Below, piece by piece: positions 34,468 through 42,472 of a DNA stretch of 64,000 nt. How positions within the stretch are numbered: the first letter of the stretch is position 1; every line of letters starts with the position of its first letter. The stretch spans positions 49,490 through 113,489 of the forward strand of contig CAYPXY010000011.1 of NCBI GenBank assembly GCA_964414815.1, given 5' to 3'. The notes below the pieces were generated by a model. It saw nothing but the letters and a program-made list of their open reading frames with translations, did not search any database and was not told where the DNA came from. This DNA comes from Mariniblastus sp964414815 (GTDB taxonomy: Bacteria > Planctomycetota > Planctomycetia > Pirellulales > Pirellulaceae). The translations under genes were made by a program, and so were the position numbers.

Positions 34468-34557
34468 TCACGTCCGAATCACGGAGAACTGGCCCACCAT
34501 CAACCAGACTCCCACAAACGCAACGGCAATTAAAAAATTCAGATTTTCGATCGACAT
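34468..34557 (-). CDS. 29-residue single-helix membrane peptide
   Basis: ATG at 34557 to TGA at 34468 encodes a 29-residue peptide (begins MSIENLNFLIAVAF, ends QFSVIRT) that is essentially one transmembrane helix (LIAVAFVGVWLMVG). A GGAG ribosome site lies 6 bases before the ATG and an intrinsic terminator 36 bp after the stop, so it is a self-contained unit. I do not recognise the peptide. Short hydrophobic peptides often modulate membrane complexes or act as type I toxins; neither role can be claimed here. Confidence 0.6.
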   Translation of the reverse strand: MSIENLNFLIAVAFVGVWLMVGQFSVIRT

Positions 34558-34745
34558 GGAATGCTCCACTGAAGGTTAACTAACAAGTCCCTCCATGAGA
34601 CGTTACACATCTATCCTTGCATCATTCGGTATCGACGACAAGTTAAAAAGTTTTTGATTTTTTTTTTGCCCGCTGTAGTTCTTAGCTGATCGTTTGAATG
34701 CATTGATTAGTTAAAGTTTCGCTGACCGGAAAGGTTTGCCACCCA

Positions 34746-35255
34746 TCACTGAAACCAGCTTGAATATTCGATATAGTTGTTCGCAATTCGCTCAATCATG
34801 GATGCGTTTGACTCGTCGAGTGCTTTCACTTTTCTTGCTGGCACGCCGGCGTAAATACTGTTGGGTTCAACGACAGTTTTTTCCAGCACCACGGCACCCG
34901 CCGCAATGATCGAGTTGGAATGAATGAGTGCGTTGTCCATCACGATCGCTCCCATGCCGATCAACACATTGTCTTCGACCGTGCAGCCGTGAACGATCGC
35001 CCGGTGTCCGATGGAAACATGGTTGCCAATGTGGGTGGAGGCTTTCTGAAACGTTCCATGAATGATGGCGCCGTCCTGAATGTTCACGCGATTCCCGACG
35101 CAAATGGAGTTGACATCGCCTCGAACGACGGCATTGAACCAGACAGAACACTCGCTGCCCAACACCACATCGCCCACAATCGTCGCGTTTTCGGCAACAA
35201 AGGTTCTCTCGCCTAAAATGGGAGTTTTTCCCAGCACAGATTGAATCAACGGCAT
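34746..35255 (-). CDS. Gamma-carbonic-anhydrase-like hexapeptide protein
   Basis: A 169-residue left-handed beta-helix protein of the gamma-class carbonic anhydrase / YrdA / PaaY group. Hexapeptide repeats run through most of it. The zinc histidines are placed as in the family: IIHGTFQ (first), then IGHRAIVHGC (second and third). The substrate loop RGDVNSICVGNRVNIQDG is conserved. Some members hydrate CO2; others have no known activity. It is 27 bp after astB, and the two may be co-transcribed. Confidence 0.88.
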   Translation of the reverse strand: MPLIQSVLGKTPILGERTFVAENATIVGDVVLGSECSVWFNAVVRGDVNSICVGNRVNIQDGAIIHGTFQKASTHIGNHVSIGHRAIVHGCTVEDNVLIGMGAIVMDNALIHSNSIIAAGAVVLEKTVVEPNSIYAGVPARKVKALDESNASMIERIANNYIEYSSWFQ

Positions 35256-35282
35256 CAGCGGGCTTTCTGTGTGTTAGAATGA

Positions 35283-36608
35283 TTACAGATGAAGAATTTT
35301 TGATAGTTCATCAAAGGCAACTTGAACCTCGTCGATCAGCTTGGGATCGGCCAAATCCGTTGGCTGGAGCGACTCGCGGTAGTGTTGGTTGATCCAGACC
35401 TTTAACTGCTCGGCCAGCGATTCCGTCAGTATCACACCGGGGTGTACGGCTTGAATCTGGGGTTCCGTTAAAACGACTCGCAACCGCAAACAGGCGGGGC
35501 CGCCGCCGTTGTTCATGCTTTGGCGAAGGTTCAAAAAGCGGACTTCATCCACCGGATTGGATTCTTGAAGAATTCGCTCGGTGGCTCGTCTTGCCGTTTC
35601 AATTTCTTCGCATTCCGTCGGACAGATCAATGTCATCTTGCCATCGGGACGAGTGATCAATTGGCTGTTGAACAGGTAGCTTTTCACCGCGTCGGTTAAC
35701 GGCAACTCCGTATCGGAGAACTCAATGAGATTCAAGGGCGAGTCGTACTTTTGAATGAACAAGCTCTGTAGCTTTGACAAACATTTTTGCTGTTCAACAA
35801 ATGCCAACTCGTGACAGAGCAGCACGTTCTGATTTCCTACCGAAATCACATCATTGTGAAAAACACCTGCGTCAATCGCAGCGGGGTTCTGCTGCCAGAA
35901 CAACGTCGATGCGGGCGACAACTGATGATGGCGAGCAATCGCCTCGCAGGCCAGACGTGTTTGTCGCGCCGGAAACCGTGTCGGTTTGGAGACTTGTGGA
36001 TCGAGGGGATCGCTTCCAAACACAAAAATCTCAATGGCCAGGTTGCCGTGGAGATCGGACAATCGCGTGTGATTGGCGGCGCCTTCATCGGACAACGCTG
36101 CGGCGCCCGGCAGCGGATCATGGACTTCGAAATGTTCGTGATTCCCAAATATCTGGCGAAGGTTTTCAGTGGTCGGCGGTGCCTCCAATGAACGATGCAA
36201 GGTCGTCGTCAGATTCGCCGGGGTCAAATGGACTCGACGGTCGGTACAATCAGCGGACGGCGAGACCGTGGCTGCATTGGCCGTCCACATGTTGGCCGCG
36301 CTGTAGCATTGGCTGACTAATTGGGGGGAAGTTTTGTAGGCGGCCGCAATTAAATCAGCAGGTGTCCTTCCTGAAAAACCTAATCTTCGCAACAGCGAGA
36401 CATCGGGACGTCGCAGAGGCGGCAAGACGGCTTGGCCGATTCCCATCCCGGCCAGTGTCTTCATTTTTTGCAGCCCCTGCAATGCTGCGGCACGAGGATG
36501 GGAGGTTTGATTCTGGTGCGTCGCCGATGCAACATTGCCAAACGACAATCCGGCATAGTTGTGGGTCGGCCCAATCAGGCCATCAAAATTAAACTCGCGA
36601 GCAGACAT
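35283..36608 (-). CDS. astB: Succinylarginine dihydrolase
   Basis: Hydrolyses N2-succinylarginine to succinylornithine, CO2 and ammonia in the arginine succinyltransferase pathway. It is 441 residues (family about 445). Typical stretches are the N-terminal FDGLIGPTHNYAGLSFGNVAS, SAANMWTANAATVSPSADC, the catalytic region FHNDVISVGNQNVLLCHE and SMNNGGGPACLRLRVVL with the active Cys. No astA, C, D or E is nearby, so the pathway is either split or the enzyme is used differently. Three GGGATGA heptamers sit 3 bp before its ATG. Confidence 0.93.
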   Translation of the reverse strand: MSAREFNFDGLIGPTHNYAGLSFGNVASATHQNQTSHPRAAALQGLQKMKTLAGMGIGQAVLPPLRRPDVSLLRRLGFSGRTPADLIAAAYKTSPQLVSQCYSAANMWTANAATVSPSADCTDRRVHLTPANLTTTLHRSLEAPPTTENLRQIFGNHEHFEVHDPLPGAAALSDEGAANHTRLSDLHGNLAIEIFVFGSDPLDPQVSKPTRFPARQTRLACEAIARHHQLSPASTLFWQQNPAAIDAGVFHNDVISVGNQNVLLCHELAFVEQQKCLSKLQSLFIQKYDSPLNLIEFSDTELPLTDAVKSYLFNSQLITRPDGKMTLICPTECEEIETARRATERILQESNPVDEVRFLNLRQSMNNGGGPACLRLRVVLTEPQIQAVHPGVILTESLAEQLKVWINQHYRESLQPTDLADPKLIDEVQVAFDELSKILHL

Positions 36609-36611
36609 TTA

Positions 36612-36632
36612 GGGATGAGGGATGAGGGATGA
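36612..36632. repeat. Heptamer array (GGGATGA)3 before astB
   Basis: Three perfect 7-bp units ending 3 bp before the astB start codon, where a ribosome-binding site would normally lie. Confidence 0.93.
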
Positions 36633-36636
36633 GGGC

Positions 36637-36696
36637 GTGGGATAGACCTCCCGGTCTGTCATTCGGGACTTTGACAGACCGGGAGGTCTATCCCAC
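36637..36696. repeat. Perfect 25-bp inverted repeat, REP-like
   Basis: Arms at 36637-36661 and 36672-36696 are perfectly complementary over 25 bp (starting GTGGGATAGACCTCCC), with a 10-nt loop TTCGGGACTT. There is no T-run on either side. It lies between astB and the DUF4340 gene. A hairpin this long and exact suggests a mobile palindrome or strong transcription barrier. Confidence 0.9.
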
Positions 36697-36754
36697 ATAC
36701 AACTGTCAACCAAAAGCCAGAAACCAAAAACCACCCAATGGTCCCAGCAACGGG

Positions 36755-38095
36755 CTATTCGAACTTTAAATCGGGAAACAATCCTTCGATCACTCGTTCA
36801 GGAACCACATAATACCAGTCTGCAAACTGATCGTTGAGCGATTGGGCACGTTTGCGTCCTTCCACCAATTTTGAGTTGCGCTCGGCGACTTGCCGAAGGT
36901 ATGCCTTTTGCGACTCTTCGTCCTCCGCTTCAGATTTCGCCGGAGCGGGGATCAGATTTTCATCGAAACTTGCGTACAACATGACCAGCCGATTCAGATC
37001 GCTGCTGTCGCCGATTGCTCCTTCGGCCAGATTTCCGACCAGCAACGTTACGGAGACTCCGTCAAGCGATTGAACGGTCACATCGCCGCGAACGGCCTCG
37101 AAATTCAAGCCAAAGGTTCGTTCAGGCTCATGGCTGACCGCGTAGAAACCTGACTCGACCAAACCTTTGAGTTGATCGACGTCCGACGCATTGGGATTTT
37201 TCAATAGTGTGGCAATGGGTCTGGATTTTTTGCGGACATCCAGAAACTGGGTGTTGGTCAGAAACATGCCAAGCTGATTGATGGCCGCTAAATTGGATTC
37301 AGGAAGCTCAACTTCCTTCAGTTCGCCATCATCTCCGGGGACTTTGGCGATTCGCTTCTGGTTTTTCATATCAAGCGTCAGTTGATAATTCCATTCTTTT
37401 TTTCTCGAATCAGGTGGGGTTTCCGGCTGCATCGCCTGGTAATGGTTGATCGTCACCGTATTCAGATCCGACCCGTCGGTGATATTCATTAAATTGGTTT
37501 CGACCCAGTGAGTGAAGTTCGAGGCAAGCGCTTCGTAAGGAAGCTCAACGACATAGACACCCGGTTTACCCGAAATCCGCACAAACCGTCGGCGCTGCGA
37601 CTGATTGGTGTCGTCTTGGGGAGAGCTGCCCACGATCAAGCTTGCCAGTTCCCGGTTGTTGCGATCCTGCAAGACGATTTTCTTTCCCAATCTGTTCCGT
37701 ACGGGTGTCGATTCGAATTCCAACGGATCGACGACCCCATATTCGACATGGTCCTGCAGGTCGTTCGAGCGTTGTTCCAGCACGTTGGTGTTGACGCTGT
37801 TGATCGCCAGACTGATTTGCGTCGGGTTGTCGGCAATGAAGTTTTGCTTGGCCGGGACGATCCACAGATCACCATTGCGCCGAAGCTCGATTTGTTTCAA
37901 TCCATTTCGCTCGATATCGTATTCGGTGACGGTAATTCTTCGGACATCGTTGGCTTCGAACGATTCGAACAACGGTTTGCCCACCAGATCACTTTGGGTG
38001 ACATTTTCGGGCCACGGATAGAACCATGCCGCGATGGCAGACAGGGCTGCGGCGGTCAGGCCCATCAGTGCGGTTTGTGCGATAGAGGATTTCAT
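36755..38095 (-). CDS. DUF4340 protein of Gld-like exporter
   Basis: A 446-residue protein with an N-terminal membrane anchor (about residues 8-26, ALMGLTAAALSAIAAWFY) and a periplasmic-side DUF4340-type body: VRRITVTEYDIERNGLKQIELRRNGDLW, then NTNVLEQRSNDLQDHVEYGVVDPL and KIVLQDRNNRELASLIVGSS. DUF4340 proteins accompany GldF/GldG-type ABC exporters. It is the last gene of the three-gene leftward operon, 107 bp after the permease gene. That gap contains heptamer and 14-bp tandem repeats. Confidence 0.85.
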   Translation of the reverse strand: MKSSIAQTALMGLTAAALSAIAAWFYPWPENVTQSDLVGKPLFESFEANDVRRITVTEYDIERNGLKQIELRRNGDLWIVPAKQNFIADNPTQISLAINSVNTNVLEQRSNDLQDHVEYGVVDPLEFESTPVRNRLGKKIVLQDRNNRELASLIVGSSPQDDTNQSQRRRFVRISGKPGVYVVELPYEALASNFTHWVETNLMNITDGSDLNTVTINHYQAMQPETPPDSRKKEWNYQLTLDMKNQKRIAKVPGDDGELKEVELPESNLAAINQLGMFLTNTQFLDVRKKSRPIATLLKNPNASDVDQLKGLVESGFYAVSHEPERTFGLNFEAVRGDVTVQSLDGVSVTLLVGNLAEGAIGDSSDLNRLVMLYASFDENLIPAPAKSEAEDEESQKAYLRQVAERNSKLVEGRKRAQSLNDQFADWYYVVPERVIEGLFPDLKFE

Positions 38096-38106
38096 GATTT
38101 GTTGTT

Positions 38107-38134
38107 TGTCAGTAGTCAGTAGTCAGTAGTCAGT
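38107..38134. repeat. Heptamer array GTCAGTA x3 plus GTCAGTT
   Basis: Four consecutive 7-bp units (three identical, the fourth with one change) lie 12 bp before the DUF4340 gene start. A further lone GTCAGTA is at 38142-38148, and two 14-bp units GGACCACTGACAA(C/T) follow at 38168-38195. Confidence 0.9.
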
Positions 38135-38202
38135 TGCAAATAGTCAGTAGTGATTTGGTAGTTCAATGGACCACTGACAACGGACCACTGACAATTCACA
38201 AC

Positions 38203-41160
38203 TCACTTCAGTCTTCTCGCTTTCGAAATACCTTCCCGCTCACGCAACCTGCGGCGCGTGAAGACGATCAGGCCGACTAGCAGTGGGGGAATGGGCGGCA
38301 GCACGACAGCCGCCAGCTTAAACTGACGCTGGATTTCCTGGATCTCAAGCTCGGCATCCAGATCGGCGCGGCGCTCGTTTTCGCGTAAATCATTCTGAGC
38401 GGCTTCGCTGCGTGAACGGGATTTTTCTTCCTGTTCTCGCTCGACGGTTGCCCGCTGAGCCAACAGTGCATTGAGCCGCTGTTGGTCAAACGCCTCGCCT
38501 GCCTCTTTGGCCCGGTTTTCGCGATCGATTCGTTCCTGGATGGGTTTGACCTTGGAATTCTTTTCGTTTTCGATTTTGGCCATTTCCGTTTCATAATCGA
38601 TTTGCAGTTTCTGGCGGATATCGTGCTTTTTCTGCAATGCCTTTTCAGACGCGGCTTCGACGACCTTCAAAGTGCTGTGCTGGATTCGCGCGTCGCGAAG
38701 ATCAAAAAAGAGATCTTCGCCTGCCAGTGCATCGATCACATTGAGTACGAACGCCATATTCTGGAAGCGGTATTCAATACCGTTTAGAATCGGATAGTTT
38801 CGAATATTGACAAAATAATCCGACAATGTATCCGCGTCCGCGACGTAGATCACATTGGTCAAGCTGGCGTCCGGCTTGAGTTCTTCAGGATGGGCGGGCA
38901 GCGGACTGCCCACGTTTGCACCTTTGATGGAGGCAGCCAGATCATACGTCTTGTTCGGTGAACCGCGTTTTGCGGCGAGTTGCTGTGCAGACTGAGCGAT
39001 CATCAGATCGCTGGCGGCCAGTTGTCCGGCCAGCGAGGTTGTGATCAGGGGGTGGTAATTCATTTTCGTTTGAGGACGCGGAGCTAGAAAGCCCGGAAAC
39101 GGAAAATAGATCTGCGAGATCCCGCGTGTCGCCGGATGCTCTTGAGAAAAATTTCCTTCACCCGTTCGTTTCATTACGATGATCCGTTCTGGTTGATTTA
39201 GCAGCGGATCTCTGGGGTACGGATTATCGCCTAGTTGCCAAACGATCAATGGAACTTTGAGCGATTGATTTTCAACACGAACCGTTCGTGAATCCACTCC
39301 GATGTCCAGTGCGGCAAACAGCTTTTGAACATCTGCAGCTTCAGCCGTACCTCGACTCAGGGTTCGAGGCAGGAACGTTCCGAGAACATGTTGAAAATTT
39401 TCCGTGCTGGGCATCGAGTCTTCAAAAATCGCCGTTGGCTGGCCGCTTTGAATCGCAGTAATCAGATGATTCAGCTCGACCGTACTCATTTTCGATGGCT
39501 GGGCAACAAGCAGCACGTCGTAGCGGAATCTGGAGGATTTGTTTTCATCATCGACGATCAACAGATCAATCGGTGACGATGCATCCACCAGTTCGAGGTT
39601 ATATTGTTTCCTCAGTTCCGACAGGATCCGCAACGTCGGAAGTTGTACCGGCTGGTCGCGTGCCATGACCCAACCTCCTTCAATCATCGCATCCGTTCTG
39701 ACAATGCCGATGGTCTTTCGTTCGCCGTGGGAGATGGTATGGATGGATCGCATCAACTCGTACTCCACCGGCGTTCCGTACGGCAAGAACGGCAAAATGA
39801 TTCGCTCTTTGCCGCTGGACAGTGCCACGCCGAGAATAATATCTTCCTCGCGCATCGCCCCGCGGGATTGGCTGGTCACGCGAGTCGGCCGAATACCATA
39901 TTTTTTTTCCGCTGTAATCGCTTCTTCAGAGAACGGTTCGATTCCCTGATTAATCGTGACCTGAACCCGATTGCCCCCGAGCACGTCAAACTCGCGCAGC
40001 AAATTGACGAGGTCGTATTTCAGTTTCACAAACTCGCTCGGGACGCTGTTGCTGACATAGGCGTCGATTTTGATGGGTTGCTTGTTGGGGTCTTTGTCGT
40101 TGGCCAGTTCCGTCAACATTTTGACAGTCGGCTCAGACAAGGTGCTGACTTTGGCTTCTGAAATATCCAGTCGAGCACGATTGAGCGGACTGTACTGAAC
40201 GATCAGCACGGTGGCGACTGCCATGATGAACACGAATGCGGCCCGCAAGATATAGTGCCAGAACATCGACGTGCCATCGCGCCCTCCCAACCAATGGCGA
40301 CGTCCGATCAGGATCAAACTCAAATAAATGCCGATCACTACCAAGCCGAGAAAATACAAAATCGACGAAGCACTTATCAATCCGCGTCCAAACGGCTCAA
40401 ATCGTTGCAGCAACGACCATTCGAACAGTCGCTGAATCCATTTCGAACTTGACAGAATCACATCAGAATTCGAAAAGAATGCCAGCGGCGCGTTGAACGC
40501 CGCGCCGAAAATAAATCCGACCGTCAGGTTGTTCGTCAGGAACGACGCGACCATTCCCAACGAGATCATCGCGATCCCCATGAACCAATAGCCGAGATAG
40601 GTCGAGAACAACAGCAGATTGTCCAGTGCCCCGCCGGTCATCGATAGCAGCACGGCGTAATTCGATAACTGGGAGAACAGCAGCGAGACCGTGAACACGA
40701 GAACGGCAGCAAAATATTTGCCAATCACGATGTCAAAATCTTTGGCAGGCAGCGTCAGCAGGAGTTCGTCCGTGCCCTGTCGCCGTTCTTCCGCCCAGAT
40801 GCTCATGGTGATCGCCGGGATGAAGATCAACATGATGTACGGCAGGTACTTGTTGAGCTGGTCAAAGTTGGCAAGATTCGTCGTAAAAAATTCGTGCGGC
40901 CAAAAAGCGGCAAACGAGGTCAGCAGCACAAACAGGCAGAGGAAAACGTATCCGGTCGGATTGCTGAAATAGCCGATGAAGTTCCGCTTCATGACCGCGA
41001 ACGCGGCCTGTCGCCAAATTCCCAGTGGCAACATCAATAGGACCAGCGCGACCAGGAACATCAAATCGATGACCAGCATGTAGGCGAATTCAGCGATCTG
41101 CATGCCGGACGAATTTTGCGCAATGAGCATCGGTTCCATAAGATTTTCGGTCATCGTCAC
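38203..41160 (-). CDS. Fused ABC permease / GldG-like protein
   Basis: A 985-residue fusion. Residues about 20-300 are an ABC-2-type permease with six or more helices, including a typical IWAEERRQGTDELLLTLP loop. Residues about 310-800 are a GldG-like extracytoplasmic domain (LNRARLDISEAKVSTLSEPTVKML, then KTIGIVRTD and FLAPRPQ). A charged helical segment (about 870-940, Glu/Arg/Lys-rich) and a last membrane helix near 955 end it. In Bacteroidetes GldF and GldG are separate proteins needed for gliding, and the fused form is common in planctomycetes as I recall. Substrate is unknown. ATGA overlap with the ATPase gene. Confidence 0.88.
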   Translation of the reverse strand: MTMTENLMEPMLIAQNSSGMQIAEFAYMLVIDLMFLVALVLLMLPLGIWRQAAFAVMKRNFIGYFSNPTGYVFLCLFVLLTSFAAFWPHEFFTTNLANFDQLNKYLPYIMLIFIPAITMSIWAEERRQGTDELLLTLPAKDFDIVIGKYFAAVLVFTVSLLFSQLSNYAVLLSMTGGALDNLLLFSTYLGYWFMGIAMISLGMVASFLTNNLTVGFIFGAAFNAPLAFFSNSDVILSSSKWIQRLFEWSLLQRFEPFGRGLISASSILYFLGLVVIGIYLSLILIGRRHWLGGRDGTSMFWHYILRAAFVFIMAVATVLIVQYSPLNRARLDISEAKVSTLSEPTVKMLTELANDKDPNKQPIKIDAYVSNSVPSEFVKLKYDLVNLLREFDVLGGNRVQVTINQGIEPFSEEAITAEKKYGIRPTRVTSQSRGAMREEDIILGVALSSGKERIILPFLPYGTPVEYELMRSIHTISHGERKTIGIVRTDAMIEGGWVMARDQPVQLPTLRILSELRKQYNLELVDASSPIDLLIVDDENKSSRFRYDVLLVAQPSKMSTVELNHLITAIQSGQPTAIFEDSMPSTENFQHVLGTFLPRTLSRGTAEAADVQKLFAALDIGVDSRTVRVENQSLKVPLIVWQLGDNPYPRDPLLNQPERIIVMKRTGEGNFSQEHPATRGISQIYFPFPGFLAPRPQTKMNYHPLITTSLAGQLAASDLMIAQSAQQLAAKRGSPNKTYDLAASIKGANVGSPLPAHPEELKPDASLTNVIYVADADTLSDYFVNIRNYPILNGIEYRFQNMAFVLNVIDALAGEDLFFDLRDARIQHSTLKVVEAASEKALQKKHDIRQKLQIDYETEMAKIENEKNSKVKPIQERIDRENRAKEAGEAFDQQRLNALLAQRATVEREQEEKSRSRSEAAQNDLRENERRADLDAELEIQEIQRQFKLAAVVLPPIPPLLVGLIVFTRRRLREREGISKARRLK

Positions 41161-42002
41161 TCCTCCGATTTCTTCAAAAGAACACCGGTGGCGGGGTCGT
41201 GCCCGGTCAGATCGGCAAAGATATGGTCGAGCCCTTTTTGATCGGGATCAATTTCATTGAGCGGCCCGTCGTAAACTTTTCGGCCTTCGTTGATCATGAT
41301 GACGCGACTGGCCATGGCTTCGACTTCCTGCAGAATGTGGGTCGATAACAAAATCGTTTTCTCTTCGCCGAGTCGCCGAATCGTTTGACGGACGCCGCGA
41401 ATCTGGTTGGGGTCCAGCCCCGACGTCGGCTCATCGAGAATCAAGATCTCCGGTTCATGGATCAATGCCTGAGCCATGCCGACACGCTGGCGATACCCTT
41501 TTGACAGTTTGTTGATCGGTTTATAAATAACACTTCCGAGCGAGCAGATATCTACCACTTTTTCAATCTGTTGCAACTTGGTTCGCTTGTTCATGCCCCG
41601 AGCTTCGGCAAAAAAATCGAGCAGGCTGAACGGAGTCATCTCGGGATACAGCGGCCCGGTCTCTGGCAGATAGCCCAACTTTCTCGACCCTTCGAGCCGG
41701 TCCGTCGCCATGTCATGCCCGGCGATCCGAGCACGGCCTTCGGAAGCCGATAGATAACCGGTCAGAATTTTCATCGTCGTACTTTTGCCGGCTCCATTGG
41801 GGCCGAGAAAGGCAACGACTTCGCCCTTGAAGACCTGAAACGAGACATCGCGAGTGGCGGCAAAGATGCCATAAAACTTGGAGAGATGCTCCGCCTCAAT
41901 CATCGGTGTGCGATTCGCCGGGTCGGCTGGTGGCGTCGCACCGTCAGAAGCCGATTCGGGCGGCGGAAGAGAGGGTAAGGATGGCGTGGATTCGACTGGC
42001 AT
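41157..42002 (-). CDS. ABC transporter ATPase, GldA-like
   Basis: A 281-residue ABC ATPase. Walker A is FLGPNGAGKSTTMKIL, the signature is LSKGYRQRVGMAQAL, Walker B plus D-loop is EILILDEPTSGLD and the switch His is in LLSTHILQEVE. The first 35 residues are a Pro/Ser-rich extension. It is the first gene of the exporter operon and energises the fused permease (4-bp overlap). It is similar to GldA and to CcmA-type ATPases. Confidence 0.94.
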   Translation of the reverse strand: MPVESTPSLPSLPPPESASDGATPPADPANRTPMIEAEHLSKFYGIFAATRDVSFQVFKGEVVAFLGPNGAGKSTTMKILTGYLSASEGRARIAGHDMATDRLEGSRKLGYLPETGPLYPEMTPFSLLDFFAEARGMNKRTKLQQIEKVVDICSLGSVIYKPINKLSKGYRQRVGMAQALIHEPEILILDEPTSGLDPNQIRGVRQTIRRLGEEKTILLSTHILQEVEAMASRVIMINEGRKVYDGPLNEIDPDQKGLDHIFADLTGHDPATGVLLKKSEE

Positions 42003-42472
42003 ACTTTGGTGGCGTTTAGCGTATTCTTTTTTTTACGGCGGAATAGGCAAATGGGTTTGACAAATTTAATTCAATGGCTGGCTTAATCTCGTTGTTTCTT
42101 GAACCAGGTTTGAACGGTATCGCGAACACACGGGTGGCTTAAGGTAGTTAGTTTCCACAAATACGATTGTAACACAGAGCAAACCGTCTGCCTAATGGCA
42201 GGGGGCTTTCTGGTTGACCAGCACCCGTTTGCGATCCCCCCAACGTTTGGAGGTCGTGCGGCTTGGATGGCCTTTTAACGCCTACTATCAAAAACTCGGA
42301 AAAGCCGTAACGCGAAAGCCGCACGACCTCTTTGGCCGCAGGCCGAAGCCGGCCGCCAGTCAGTTGCCGCCTTCCATGTAAACCCAGATTGCCAACTGGG
42401 GCCTGGGTTTTATAAGATAGGAGGCGTTGCAGCGAATATTTAACTTCAAACAGGACAGCGGAGGTTAGTGCG
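42003..42472. other. Divergent exporter / SNF2 intergenic region
   Basis: A 470-bp gap between divergent genes, with no convincing gene. It holds a perfect 15-bp inverted repeat (next entry), a block at 42331-42357 that resembles the end of the structured element family, and a GGAGG ribosome site about 9 bases before the SNF2-family start. Promoters for both operons must lie here. Confidence 0.5.
42250..42357. repeat. Inverted repeat with element-like end
   Basis: Perfect 15-bp arms GAGGTCGTGCGGCTT (42250-42264) and its complement (42316-42330), then a block (42331-42357, TTTGGCCGCAGGCCGAAG and on) that is about 80% like the left end of the 7455 element. It may be a diverged or recombined member of that family; the remainder does not align. 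Confidence 0.6.
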
